A program made the position numbers and the translations under genes. DNA of 64,000 bases from Parapristionchus giblindavisi (Eukaryota > Nematoda > Chromadorea > Rhabditida > Diplogasteridae): NCBI GenBank assembly GCA_943737045.1, contig CALSFV010000034.1, forward strand, positions 248,001-312,000, written 5' to 3'. Shown here piece by piece: positions 1 through 11,529 of the stretch (the stretch's first letter is position 1; the number at the start of each line of letters is the position of its first letter). The notes under the pieces are model-generated. The model was not told the DNA's origin. It saw only the letters and a program-made list of their open reading frames with translations, and did no database searches.

Positions 1-2
1 TA

Positions 3-407
3 ACACTCGAAAGAACAAATGGAAGAAATAACGAATGTGCATTCCTAGACCTTCAAATCAATATAACGATAGACGGTAAAATAAATACTACATTGTACAA
101 TAAAACAGATGACTATCAGTTTAGCGTTATAAGATATCCTCACTACAAGTCAAATTCACCAATTAGAATGGGTCTGAATACCCTTCATGGAGAGATTATA
201 CGAACGTTCAGAAACTGTTCAAAATTAAACGATTTCGAAATAAGAATTAAATCGATGGTTAAATATTTTATTTCTATTGATTACCCGAAAGAAATAATAC
301 ATAGGAGACTTTTTAGAACTTTAAATAGTTGTCCTTATATTTCCATAAAGTACGGTACTAACAATGCTGAAATATGCACTCAATGTTTGAATCAATCGAT
401 ATTGTAG
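3..407 (+). pseudogene. Penelope-like retroelement, 3' piece of the reverse transcriptase ORF
   Basis: The frame is open from base 3, so the piece enters from the left edge, and it stops at 405-407. It has the feel of the region just after the RT catalytic core of Penelope-like elements: an FLDLQI-type motif, then LYNKTDDYQ, YPHYKSNSP and a basic helix-rich stretch (IRTFRNCSKLNDFE, then YPKEIIHRRL). In Penelope-like elements the matching order is FLD, LYRKPTD, HYSSxHP and a basic thumb. No GIY-YIG endonuclease follows, so the copy is truncated or belongs to an endonuclease-lacking group. It ends with ICTQC, perhaps half of a zinc-binding motif. Assignment is by motif order only. A LINE or other RT tail is the main alternative. 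Confidence 0.45.
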
Positions 408-576
408 AGATTAGTATAGACACATAACACTTTGATCGATGATCGTTGCTCGTGGTTACTAGTCAATAGAGTGAGACATACGTTTTGATCTACCTTCCTT
501 TCCATCCTCTCTATTATCATCATCATCTTCCTCACTAAGACTCTGCTAGAATTGTTCATGTTCGTCCTTCCATCCC

Positions 577-645
577 TACCTCTTCTTCTACAATACCTCT
601 ACCTCTTCTTCTACGATGCCTCTACCTCTTCTTCTACCATGCCTC
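577..645. repeat. 23-bp minisatellite, three copies
   Basis: Three head-to-tail units of 23 bp (577-599, 600-622, 623-645) beginning TACCTCTTCTTCTAC. They differ at a few positions (CAATAC, CGATGC, CCATGC). Pyrimidine-rich on the plus strand. The rest of 410-900 shows no gene. Confidence 0.8.
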
Positions 646-936
646 TACTCTCAACAACAGATGCTTTGTGGAGGATTGGTGGATAGGATTTGTGAGTTTC
701 ATAAACATTATCTGTAGTCTAAAACTTACCCTATATTTAAACATGCATGTTCATAGTTTCTTTGACATTCTTACTATTTTGGATAATGGTTTCACTTTAT
801 TGTGCATGATATATTTATATTTTGATTCTATAAATGACCATTCTTTTAATTTCGTGCATGTCATTCGTTGATTAGTTGAGATGAGTGTGTATTAGATACA
901 TACTCTAACTATTATATAATAATTTTGATAACAATA

Positions 937-1020
937 CTCAGTGGTGGTTCTACTGAAGATGGCCAACACCACTGAGTAGGGTTCCGCTGTCTAGAACCCC
1001 TGGCCGAAACAGCGGGCCTT
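937..1020. repeat. Short inverted-repeat cluster
   Basis: ACTCAGTGGTG near 937 is mirrored by CACCACTGAGT about 40 bases later, and GTTCCGCTGT is followed by AACAGCGGG. The GC content is high against the surroundings. It could be the end of a small transposon or a structured RNA; nothing ties it to a known family. Confidence 0.4.
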
Positions 1021-1089
1021 ACCTATTTAATGCATGAGTATTAACCTTTAGAGTACAAATGCATGTTTTATACAACGCTTCACCTTAAA

Positions 1090-1962
1090 ATGAATCAGCA
1101 AAACAAAAAGTTATGAGTCGGACCTTAAAGGAACTTCCACGGGTAATGCGCAACCGCAACGCTGCCGCATCGCGTAGAGTGTGTTAAACGATAGGACATA
1201 TTACTTCTTATTGTTATTCTTTATTCCATCGTATTATACGTGACATTAAAACGAATAACAAAGGGGTTGATGGATGTCCAAAATGTCCGAAGGGATAGTT
1301 ACTCTAATAATAAATATGCATTAGATAGAGATATCATTTTCCAAATTGCGCATTTTGTTCTCGCTCTATATCTGCTGTCGTTTCACTTTATAATTAGGAA
1401 TAGACAAACATTTTTTAAATTCAAATTTTTTTGACGATTGGAAAAAATGAAAAAAAAATGTTTTCTTAAAGTGCTTTCAAGAAAATCTTAATTTCATTAA
1501 AATGGAAATTTACAATCGAGTTTATAGTGGTAAACTTAGTATTTCGATGAAAGATTGATTACTCTCATTTACTCAAATAGTTCAATTATTCAGATCCCTA
1601 TGGTACCTTATTCCCATTTTTGCTTCACCCACATGTATTGTTTCATGCTGAGCATGTCGATAAAATATATATATTCTTCATTCGACCTTGATATGTATAC
1701 CCTAGCATTAAATTATTTTATGCTAATAAAGTTTTGTCTATCCCTTCTTATAAAGTGAAACGATAGGAGATTTAGAGCGAGAACAAAATGTGCAATTTGA
1801 AAAATGACTCCTATCTAATGCACATATACTATTATCATATTTGAGTAACTAATATGCCCTATCGTTTAACACACTCCACACGATGCGGTCAGCGTTGCGG
1901 TTGCGCATTACCCGTGGATGCTCCTTTAAGCCCCGATCTCACAACCTTTTGTTTTGCAAATT
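1090..1962. mobile_element. Inverted-repeat element (MITE family A, copy 1)
   Basis: Bases 1128-1200 (CCACGGGTAATGCGCAACCG onward) are nearly the reverse complement of 1852-1927. The match extends outwards to about 1090/1962, and an inner pair (about 1300-1390 and 1755-1850, around GAGCGAGAACAAAATGTG) also matches inverted. The element therefore has long arms and a short loop. Small open frames inside are side effects of the arms. A second, partial copy lies at about 18660-19130 and shares the right arm plus about 200 bp beyond it. Confidence 0.75.
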
Positions 1963-2582
1963 TATATTTGTATTTTAATAAACTGATTTATTTTACCATC
2001 CCTAGTTTCCTCCAAATATCATATCTGTTTATTCTCGCCTTACATCGTATTTATGGTATGCAAGTTTGTTTTTAACAAAACTTATATTTCTAGGTCACCT
2101 ATACTGACCATCAAATTGCAATACTTAAATTATGCATATTAAATGGATATTTACTCTTAACTATAAAGATAAGAAATTTATAAAGTGAGTGATATTATAT
2201 TTGAATTCTCATTCATTTTACTTCTAAAGTGTAAATTCCAATTGTTTTTGAATGTTGGTTGTTTGCTACATTTTTATTAAGTTTCAAAAAAATGCACAAA
2301 TTGCTCATTTTACATCTTATCTCTTCTTGATTTTCCCTGAAAAATAGTCAACCGTTTGTAAAGGGATTTTATGCATAGTTTCAATTTTTTGTTTTAAAAT
2401 CATGCATGGTCAACCTTTCTTGCTGGAAATTTAAAATGGGTAGGTAAAAAAGGAATATTTAAACATGATAATTTTTTAAAATTTCAGATCACTTCACTAA
2501 GTCCTGAAACGATAACGGAAATGGGCGATAACCCAATGGACCTATCGGATATAGAATCCAAGGACATAGTCTATCCCAACTG

Positions 2583-2800
2583 AAGTCATTGTTATCGGCC
2601 ATTATGACAATCCCTGTCAGTAGCGCGGATGTAGAAAGAGGATATTCTCAATTGTTTTACAAAGAATTCTCGTCTCGTCACTGTTCCCTATAAGATAATG
2701 AGGGTCAAGCTAAATGGACCGGAGCCAGAAAACTTCAACTACATAAGTTTTACTGATCGAGGAATCCCCAATGAAAGAACTTATTCAAACCGTCCCTCCG
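2583..2800 (+). pseudogene. hAT transposase C-terminal relic
   Basis: The frame 2583-2693 reads a hydrophobic stretch, then IPVSSADVERGYSQ, and stops at 2691-2693. The next frame (from 2698) reads LNGPEPENFN. Both match the C-terminal dimerisation region of hAT-superfamily transposases in order: Pro-x-Ser-Ser-Ala-x-x-Glu-Arg, then the NGPPxxxFN block seen in vertebrate and nematode hAT proteins. The frame change and stop mark it as dead. No terminal repeats or target duplication were found around it. Confidence 0.65.
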
Positions 2801-2929
2801 CTGGCTATGACTTCACCAAAATGAGGGGAGGTCGGGTTTTTATACTTATGTCTACGGTTTCAGAGACTCATTATAGCAGATCGCTTTTTTCTCTTCTGTC
2901 TCTTACTTTGATCTTTAAAAAATAACAAT

Positions 2930-3960
2930 AGTCTCATGCTCCTTTATCGAACGTTAGGAGGAGTTTATAATTGTATTCACCTTCTAAACAGTGAATAAAT
3001 AATTCCTTATCTCCACCTTCGTGCATGATTTACACAGTCAGGGGTTTAATACGTCTCCGTCTCCAGAGACCCTTTTCGCACTGATTAGTATTACAACTCT
3101 ATATAAGTAAATGGAAGAGAGATGGCACGTTATAAAATCAATTTTGAACGAATTTGTGACCATCATTATTAGGCTTCCACAGTATTCTCTGAACTCTGAA
3201 AGCCAGATCGTACAGCCCCAGTGTATGTAAACCGTAACAGAATGTACAAAGATATTATCCCAAATTTAATCTTTATTGAAATAAGGGGAAAAAACGTTGC
3301 GAGATCACTCGACTTTACAGTTGCCAAATAATAAATTTCATTTAATCAGAAAAAAATGTAATCGAAGTACATAATAACATTTCTTTATAAAGATTGTATC
3401 GGCACGATATATCCTAATTGTTTTATCCTTCGTTTTATATTATTACATCATAAAAGGAAAAAAATTCAAATACACATCTTCAGATCTTAGATTGTATGAG
3501 GTTTAAAAAAAGTTTAATATGATGCATTGTTGAACGATATATTCAGGAACAACGATAAAAAGTGTAACCCACAGCACAGCCCTGTGTCAAACATAATTCC
3601 ATTACAATGAATAGAAAATAAGTGAGCCAAATAAGCAATAGTTATGTGTAATAGATATAGCTATGAAGAAACTGGAGATCACGGATGGCTCTTCTATATT
3701 CTAATGTGGGAAGTTGCAGAAAAGCGTTGCGTTCGTTATAAGGTAATGGAACAAGATTGCGCTTAGCAAAAAGTCGATATGTGAGATTTCTTTGTACACT
3801 TTCTATTGAATTGATACGATATCAATAGTATACATGAGAACAGAAGATATCGTGCATAATTATCATCAATATGAGTGTTATCTTTAAAGACACACTCCGA
3901 GGAAATTTTACCCTACATTAGCATCTAAAAGTTTAGTGAAAATTGTTTTGTATACAGGAA
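2930..3960. other. No gene seen
   Basis: AT-rich DNA without a convincing exon, RNA gene or repeat structure that I can recognise on either strand. Confidence 0.5.
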
Positions 3961-4033
3961 GATGTGCACTGAGAGTAAACTTACCTGGCAAATCGTTACC
4001 ACCCCATTACCCTGTCAAACGATTACCCCAAAT

Positions 4034-5119
4034 GATTTCTCGAAAGCTTTTGATGATTTCTCGAAAGCTTTTGATTCAATTCCTATTGATCTACTTCTAC
4101 ATAAATGTTCGCTTTTGGGTATTAAAGGGTCTCTTCTTAATTGGATTCGTTCTTTTCTTACTAATCGATCTCAATCTGTTATTGTAGGGGATACCGTATC
4201 CCAGCCTTTCAATGTACTATCAGGAGTTCCCCAGGGTAGTTGTCTCGGTCCACTGCTTTTCTGCATGTACATTAGTGATCTACCACATGTACTCCCATCT
4301 ACAGTACACTGTGTTATCTATGCAGATGACGTCAAACTTTACTCTATATCTGATACATCCGCCCTCCAAACAGCTCTTTCCGCATTGCAACAATGGTCGT
4401 CTCAATGGGGTTTATCTATCTCACTTTCCAAAACAGTTATTATGCGCATTGGAAATAATCATCCAGATATCGACTTCTTGATCAATAACACTCCCCTTCC
4501 TGTAGTGAAGCAATTCACTGATCTTGGCGTTACCTACAGTAATACTCTCTGCTTTTCATCTCACATTCTATCCATAGTCTCTAGAGCCAAAGCTAGATGT
4601 TCATACATCTATCGTATTTTCTCCTCGAAAAATCCTATCTTGTACGCTCGCATGTTCTCCCTATATGTTAGGCCTATACTAGAGTATGCTTGCGAAATAT
4701 GGTCTCCACACGAACAATATCTTATCGACCTCATGGAGAAAGTTCAAAGATCATTTACTCGTAGTATATATGCTAAATGTGGTCTCACTCCTACCTCTTA
4801 TTCGAATCGATTATCACACCTGAACCTTGATCTCCTTGAGCAAAGACGCACCCTTATAGACTTGAGTTTCGCTTATAAAGTAGTTCATGGACTAGTTAGT
4901 ATAGACAATCCCACCTTTCTTTTATCTTCACCCTCTAGAATTTCCCGTAGACACAACTATATTCTTCGTAAACACCCTTGTAGATCCACTCGTTTCTCTC
5001 ATTTCTTTTCAAACCGTATTGTAAACGTTTGGAACTCTCTTCCCAATAGCTCGATTATATGTCCTAATCCAAAATCGTTTAGTAATTCTATCAAATCAAT
5101 TATATGTAGCTCTTCTTAA
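4034..5119 (+). pseudogene. LINE reverse transcriptase, C-terminal 360 residues
   Basis: One intact frame to the stop at 5117-5119. It opens with DFSKAFD twice because of the 21-bp duplication, followed by the RT fingers and palm: SGVPQGSCLGPLLF, the catalytic YADDVK box, LSLSKT and LGVTYS. After the RT core comes the LINE C-terminal region with RPILEYACEIWSP and, near the end, RIVNVWNSLP. The endonuclease and the first RT blocks are missing, so the element cannot move by itself. The frame is otherwise unbroken, which points to a recent insertion. Confidence 0.85.
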
Positions 5120-5256
5120 CTTTTTCGATGTCCACTACTATACTTATGCTGCCCCGTTGTGGCATAGTAAATTATGTATCCAACCATTTTTCTTGTTTGT
5201 GTCCTATGTATTGTTCATTATATACCAGCATAATAAAGATATTATTATTATTATTA
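4034..5256 (+). mobile_element. 5'-truncated non-LTR retrotransposon (CR1/jockey-like LINE)
   Basis: The insert starts where sequence similarity to an RT begins (AFD motif of RT domain 1) and ends with a polyadenylation-like AATAAA and an (ATT)n tail at about 5241-5256, as in CR1-type elements. The 5' junction carries a 21-bp perfect tandem duplication (4034-4054 and 4055-4075). The upstream flank at 3962-4033 belongs to another dispersed repeat, also seen at about 5475-5535 (inverted) and 8143-8200. I could not define a target-site duplication. Confidence 0.85.
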
Positions 5257-5860
5257 ATGTAGAATGCAGCCTTACGCGGTCTTTATGGCGGGAATTAATG
5301 GGATGAAAATAAAGGGGAAATACTAGATCGAATAAAGGGTAACGGGGTGTACTGATATAACTAGCATTCGACTATAATGTACTTGCCAATTTAACAAAAT
5401 AATTGGTAATCTTTCTCTCCAAAATGCATGGGTAATCAGAATACCACGAATATGGGCAAACGAATACCCCGATACACGTTGTTGGGTAACGATTACCCCA
5501 TATTTGGGTAAATTTGCTCTCTGTGTGATCAATAGTTCTGTCTGGCCAAAAATCTCGATAATCGGTTTGAGGAAGCAAGTAATGAATGAGATAAAGTAGT
5601 CATGCACCATAATTTAATTTAATTTAATTTTTCATACATCAATAAGATGCGACAACACTTGAAATAGCAGATAAATAAGAGCTTGTGGGGTAGAGATAGA
5701 AAACGGGAGGGGGGGGGGGGGAAACGAGAGGAGGGATAATGCGGTAACATGCCCATTCAGATTTCATTTTCCCTTATGATACTCATTTTATCTGCGTCAA
5801 ATGCTCTGTTTAAATCTTGAACATGTGATAACAAAAACGATAGGAACAATCACAAATTAT

Positions 5861-6221
5861 TTATTGTCTTTGAAGCTTTTTGCCTTCCTCGGCAATCTTC
5901 TCGAAGAACTTTCTTAGAATCTCTGACCCTACACGATCAATGTCCGCAATGTCAGGATACTTCTTAGAGATCTGTACATAGACAAATTTAATTGTTGATA
6001 AGAATTTTTTCTTACAAACTATGAATTACCTTTTGAGAAAGATGAAACAAAGCCACTAAAGCTTGTTCACCATCCTCTTTTGATAAGAACTCCTTATACT
6101 TCGGATCGATAGACTTGTCAAACTCGTTAAGAACGTTCTTAACAAACTCTTCTTCGGACAGATCAACAGGAAGTGCCTCAAGAAGGGCAACGAAAAGCAT
6201 GAGAACAATGAACAGTTTCAT
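5861..6221 (-). CDS. Small secreted protein, copy A (100 residues)
   Basis: Two coding exons: 6030-6221 and 5861-5971, with a 58-bp GTAATT...TGTACAG intron; both halves end in phase. Residues 1-16 form a signal peptide (MKLFIVLMLF core, predicted cleavage after ALP). The mature part is about 84 residues, acidic first (LSEEEFVKNVL) and lysine-rich at the end, without cysteine, probably all helical. The ATG follows directly on a TTTCAG acceptor. An upstream noncoding exon (donor GTAAGT, 6321-6325 on this strand) is joined by an intron at 6222-6325. I do not recognise the family; the small helical secreted proteins of nematodes that bind lipids are one possibility, without a specific match. Confidence 0.8.
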
Positions 6222-6374
6222 CTGAAATCATGCAATGGTTAAAAATCAAAAAAAACTAAGGATTTGATATCAAGATTAAGATTGAAGAAGGTTGAAATGT
6301 TTAAATGATGATACAAATAACTTACATCGTTGTCAGCTCACTTGAGGAAGATATGAGTGATACATTGAGATGGT

Positions 6375-6383
6375 CCTTATAAA
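6375..6383 (-). promoter_or_regulatory. TATA box of copy A
   Basis: TTTATAAGG on the minus strand, about 25-35 bp before the noncoding first exon (about 6326-6350). An ATTTGCAT octamer-like site lies just upstream. The same block is nearly identical in copy B, so the whole promoter was duplicated. Confidence 0.5.
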
Positions 6384-6791
6384 TGAACAAAATGCATGCA
6401 AATCAGATCACATATCCTTATAATTGTCTTAAAACAATATCAAATTAGTTAATGATTTAATTATATTTACACATTTAAACCAATTAACATTCATAATTAG
6501 ATGTAACAACCGAAACACATTACTAATTTAATTTACACGTTAATCAAAATTTTCGTTAAGTCGTTAAAGAATAAACTGGCCATGCAGAACTATAGATTAT
6601 ATCTCCCTGAATAGAAACACATTTCTCTCTTAAATCATAGATGCCCCAGAAACCGAACTAAAAGTTTAGTTTTGAATTTGAACAACTGCCATTGAGGACG
6701 GATAGTGATGAGTCACTCTCGCTCTAACATATACGGTATCTCGGCATGTACAATAGATAGCCTAACCGGATCAATGATCTCTATAGTGTAG

Positions 6792-7088
6792 TTTAAAGAA
6801 GGGGACCCATGAGTTGGCATGACTGACTCCCGCCACGATAAGCATGCTGGCTATTGTTTATATTATATGGTAATTGGCGTAAGGGATAATGAGAAAATGA
6901 GAGAGAAAGTATGCAAATTCGATGAGCACTCTCTACATGCCTAGAAAGTTGTACTTTCAATGCTCATAGTGAGCTTTAAACATATCGGGAATCAATATCA
7001 GATATGTCTTTCGATTCGTTTGATGAATCTCTATCATACTATCCGAACAGTCTTATTACGAAAAAACTCGTGGGTCTCCATCTTTAAA
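6792..7088. mobile_element. TTAA-flanked MITE (family T)
   Basis: Inverted ends TTTAAAGAAGGGGACCCATG and its near complement at 7065-7088, about 20 of 24 positions matching. Both ends sit on TTAA. It is related to the element at 43676-44034 (same AAGAAGGGGACCCAYGAG ends). No coding capacity. Confidence 0.75.
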
Positions 7089-7135
7089 CTAGTCTGGGTA
7101 ACTTTAGTTTAGTACTTCGAATCCCCGGAATATCT

Positions 7136-7390
7136 CAGGTGTTTGAATCCATGCATAATTCAAGTTAGATGCGTGCAATTAATGGCACGATCTAGCATGA
7201 AAAATACTCGAATTATGCATGGACTATCCGCGATCATGCATGGATTCTGTCATTCCATTCAAGAACACGGAAAATGTGTGCATGATCACGGAAGATCCAT
7301 GCATGATCACGGACCACGTATATTCATGTCGAATCATGCATGATTATACTTGTATTCGTGATCATGCATGGATTTCAACACCAGAGATGT
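7136..7390. repeat. CATGCATGATCACGG-rich inverted-repeat element
   Basis: The ends CAGGTGTTTGAATCCATGCA and its near complement (about 18 of 21 positions) enclose repeated, partly palindromic words: CATGCATGATCACGG in several variants and both orientations. The small open frames here arise from the repeats. Confidence 0.65.
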
Positions 7391-7535
7391 TGTGTTATGA
7401 TGTTACAGTTTTATAGTTTAATACAAGAATATCAAGAGAAGGATCTGATGTGCAGGTTGGACCACTTCTAGGGCTACCACGGATATCTCGTGTTTGATCT
7501 ACATGCATTTGAAAATAATGATTACAGATACTTAC

Positions 7536-7954
7536 AAGGGAACTATTTAACCTTACCACAAAATTCTCTAATTTTGACACCCTGGCGTAAATCTACAAGG
7601 AAAAATGTTTCTAAAAAGTTAGATCAAAAGTTCCACATTCGCGTTTTAAATCCTTTTTCGGGCCTCTGAAAATGCTCTGGATTTGCCCAAAAAGATACCA
7701 AAAAATACTAAAAGGCGCAGAAAGCCAAAAATGTTCAAAAATGGCCCTAAATACACAAAAAGAAGACCCAAAGAGGACCAAAAGGTTTTAAAAAATGACT
7801 AAACACAAATGCTCTTTTCAGAGGACCGAAACAGGCCTTAAAACGCGAATGTGGAACTTTTGACCTAACTTTTTAGAAATCTTATTCCATGTAGATTTAC
7901 GCCAGGGTGCCAAAATTAGATAATTTTGTGGTAAGGTTAAATAATTCCCTTGTT
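7536..7954. mobile_element. MITE with CAAGGGAA ends
   Basis: The left arm 7536-7602 (CAAGGGAACTATTTAACCTT...) is mirrored at 7888-7954. Inside, both halves share the AAAACGCGAATGTGGAACTT block, also inverted. TA dinucleotides flank it. No ORF. Confidence 0.7.
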
Positions 7955-8539
7955 AGACGTTGTTTCCCATATTATATTGTAGAGCTCATAAATTCATACT
8001 TACTTTGTTATTTCACGAAAAATTGTAGACCCCTGTGCTGAAAACTATGGCCTCGAAAGTGGTCTTGAAAAAAGTTGTCGACACCTTGCCATATTTAACT
8101 CAGTGAAGGGAAATATTCAGTTAACAAATGTGGGTAGTTCTTGTGCACAGAGAGCAAACTTGCCCAAATATGGGCAACAGATTTCTCAACTTTCACTACT
8201 TGTATACACGAGTTGGTCACATTCGATCAAATAGTAACCCAAAATCCGCCGATTTTTCGATAATGAGGTTTTTCCATATTCGTTCCATTCGTCTAAGCAC
8301 GGGTACATAAACCGTTCGCAAGCTATCGCAACTCGGGCAAATTTAATTTCTGTGTAATTCCAAGCTTCGGATTGTAGGAAGCAAGTAATGAATGAGATAA
8401 AGTAGTCATGCACCATAATGCTGTAACATTCACATTCATATTTAATGTTCCCTTATGATGTTCGTTTTATCTGCGTCAAATACTCTGTTTAAATCTTGAA
8501 CATGTGATAACAAAAACGATCGGGACAATCACAAATTAT

Positions 8540-8900
8540 TTATTGTTTATATAGCTTTTTGGCTTCCTCGCCAAACTTCTCGAAGAACTTTGTCAGAATC
8601 TCTGACCCTACACGTCCAGTGTCCGCAATGTCAGGATACTTCTTAGAGATCTGTACGTAGACAAAGTTAATTGTAGAATACAAATGTTTCTTACAAACTA
8701 TGAATTACCTTTTCACTAAGATGAATGAAAGCCACTAAAAATTGTTCACCATCCTCTTTTGATAAGAACTCCTTATACTTCGGATCGATAGACTTGTCAA
8801 ACTCGCTAAGAACGTTCTTAACAAACTCTTCTTCGGACAGATCAACAGGAAGTGCCTCAAGAAGGGCAACGAAAAGCATGAGAACAATGAACAGTTTCAT
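8540..8900 (-). CDS. Small secreted protein, copy B (100 residues)
   Basis: Same structure as copy A: exons 8709-8900 and 8540-8650, a 58-bp intron, and a TTTCAG directly before the ATG. The upstream noncoding exon has its donor at 9061-9065, and the TATA-like box is at 9115-9123. Signal peptide and first 50 residues are nearly unchanged. Differences cluster around the intron position (ALVALFHLSQK against FLVAFIHLSEK) and in exon 2 (DIDRV against DTGRV, LQRQ against LYKQ). Reading frame and splice sites are intact in both copies, so both may be active. Function unknown. Confidence 0.8.
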
Positions 8901-9114
8901 CTGAAATCATGCAATGGGTTAAACGTGTTTCAGTATCAGTTTGAACAATATTGAACTGTTAAAAGCAATTTAAAGAAAATGAATTTGAAACAAATACTAA
9001 GGATTTGATATCTAGATTAAGATTTAGATGGTTGTAATGTTTAAAAGATAATAAAAATAACTTACATCGTTGTCAGCTCACTTGAGGAAGATATGAGTGA
9101 TACATTGAGATGGT

Positions 9115-9123
9115 CCTTATAAA
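9115..9123 (-). promoter_or_regulatory. TATA box of copy B
   Basis: TTTATAAGG on the minus strand in the same spacing to the noncoding exon as in copy A, followed upstream by the same octamer-like ATTTGCAT. Confidence 0.45.
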
Positions 9124-9285
9124 TGAACAAAATGCATGCAAATCAGATCACATATCCTTATAATTGTATTAAAACAATATCAAATTAGTTAATGATTTAA
9201 TTATATTTACACATCTAAACCAATTAACATTCATAATTAGATGTAACAACCGAAACACCGTCAAGCAAGCACATTACTAATTTAA

Positions 9286-11205
9286 GAGACCGGCTCGGTA
9301 AGACTCGAGCATGGTCCGGACTTTCGATCTGGCCCTCAATACTTTCATCATAGACACATACCGGGGGGAGACCGATGAAAGTTATAGTGAAAATGCCCTT
9401 AGGCTCAAACCCGGCTCACATATGTCGCATAAAATAAAAATTTGAAAATTTCATAACTTTTCAATCGCGATAGATTAGACTTTTATTTCTTTTTAATGGT
9501 GAATAACATGTCATGCACTCTTACTAACACAGCTGAACAGCAATATCATATCGTTCTGAATATGTTTTTTCGTGTTTGATTTTCATATTTTTCTTCTTCT
9601 ATCCTCGTTGAACAGAGACGGCAGGTAATGACATAGTGCATATTGTAGCCTTGACAATTCTGTATATAGTGGTCACATTCCCTTGGCAATCCAAGTTTTC
9701 AGATTCATCGAGAATTGCAACCGAATGTGAGATATGCGTAAATTGCAAAAATCGAAAATTAAATTTCTTGAAATATGCAAGAGTACGAGGTAGCTTTCTT
9801 ATGTCATTTTACTCGTAGTGATGCGCGTACATAAGAAAAATATTCAATTAGGCTCGGACTACACATTTAAAAAATTGAGAAAAATAATTATTTTATTTTT
9901 ATTTTTTCAACTGCCACATTCAGTCGACCGTCAAGGCAAGTTGATTCATAGGGCGGATGGTGGCTGATGCATGTGCGTTTGCAGAAACGACTGCAACGTG
10001 AAGATGCGTCGTTTTGCAGAACTCGAATTTATTTTTTTAATTATTAAACTTGAATATTTTTATGTTTTTTTTCATATAAATCGGTTGGAAGGTGGCGTAT
10101 GGCAACCAAATTTGTACCTTTGTTATCAGTAGGAGTGTACGCTATTGCACTACTGTAATCGTCAGGAATCGCGAATTGATTTTTTTTCAGTCGACCCATG
10201 ATTCTCAACCATGACCCGGGTTCATGGTTGAGAATGGCTGAGGTCGAAAAATTCATGATGATCCCAGACTAAATACTATACGGCATTATATGAATAGTGG
10301 GCCAACTTTTATTTTTATGGATACCATAACTCGAATTACCGTACTAGTAATGCACGCACCTGAATTTTCCGAGAATTTCACCACATTATTATAGGATACT
10401 GTAGCTAGATTACGGTAATTCGAGTTATGGTATCCATAAAAATAAAAGTTGGCCCATTATTGATATAATGTCAAATAGTATTTGGACTGGGATCATCATG
10501 AATTTTTCGACCTCAGTCATTCTCAACCATGAACCCGGGGTCACGGTTGAAAAATATGGGTCGACTGAAAAAAAATTAGTTCGTGATTCCTGATGGTTAC
10601 GGTAGTGAAGTACAGTACACTCATACTGATAACAATGGTACAGCTTTGGTTGCTGTACGCAACCTTCCAACCGATTTATATGACAGAAACATATAAATTT
10701 TCAGGTTTGACGATTTAAAAAATAAATACCAGATCTGCGAAACGACGATTCTTCACGTGGAAGTTGTTTTCGCAAACGGACATGCATCAGCCACCATCCG
10801 CCCTATGAATCAACTTGGGGGCTACAATATGCACTATGTCATTACCTGCCGTCTCTATTCAACGAGGATAGAAGAAGAAAAATATGAAAATCAAACACGA
10901 AAAAACATATTCAGAACGATATAATATTGCTGTTCAGCTGTGTTAGTAAGAGTGCATGACATGTTATTCACCATTAAAAAGAAATAAAAGTCCTAGCTAT
11001 CATGATTGAAAAGTTATGAAATTTTCAAATTTTTATTTTATGCGACATATGTGAGACAGGTTTGAGCCTAAGGGCATTTTCACTATAACTTTCATCGGTC
11101 TCCCCCCGGTATGTGTCTATGATGAAAGTATTGAGGGCCAGATCGAAAGTCCTCGCGAATGTCCGGCAGGAGGTCATAATGCTCGAGTCTTACCGAGCCG
11201 GTCTC
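9286..11205. mobile_element. 1.9-kb foldback element in TTAA
   Basis: Terminal inverted repeats begin GAGACCGGCTCGGTAAGACT and end with the complement, flanked by TTAA at 9282-9285 and 11206-11209. The arms continue inward: about 9286-10337 pairs with 10412-11205, the right arm lacking a roughly 290-bp stretch present in the left. Only about 75 bp of loop remains. The paralogous site in copy A has one TTAA and no insert. TTAA duplication is the mark of piggyBac-type transposases, so this is probably a non-autonomous foldback form. No transposase reading frame was seen. Confidence 0.85.
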
Positions 11206-11221
11206 TTAATTTACACGTTAA

Positions 11222-11529
11222 AGGTGGTGTCCCACGAATATTTTCGTGAATAAACTGTGAAGACAGGATGGTAGCAAAAGTCATATAAGTCACCACATAC
11301 TATTTGTTTTATAATGATTCTGCGTATTGATTGACATAATCACGATTGAAAGATGTTCAATAGTGCAGGGAATGGAGAAAGGGAGATGGGAAGGGGCCTA
11401 ATGAGAGGGCAAAGGTTGAGTGCCGGTCGTAAACTGAACATAAACACACTTTTTACTTACAGTATATGTATGAGGGGGCTCATTCCCATCGTGGTAGGAG
11501 CCAATCATTCTTTTCGTGTGTCCCCATCT
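11222..11529. mobile_element. TTAA-flanked MITE (family T)
   Basis: Ends AGGTGGTGTCCCACGAA and a looser complement before 11529, with TTAA on both sides (11218-11221, 11530-11533). The copy-A site is empty with one TTAA. Related left ends occur at about 12169 and 36896. Confidence 0.8.

Larger units (their letters stand above)
5560..6660. repeat. Segmental duplication, copy A (uninterrupted)
   Basis: This block, from GGAAGCAAGTAATGAATGAG at about 5575 through the secreted-protein gene and its promoter to about 6660, is repeated in direct orientation from 8376 to about 11640. Copy A has a private insert at about 5613-5745 (with a 12-G run) but lacks the two large insertions found in copy B. 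Confidence 0.85.

Noticed and set aside
7136..7390. CRISPR-like array
   Set aside because: Repeats are palindromic, irregular in spacing and in a eukaryotic repeat element.
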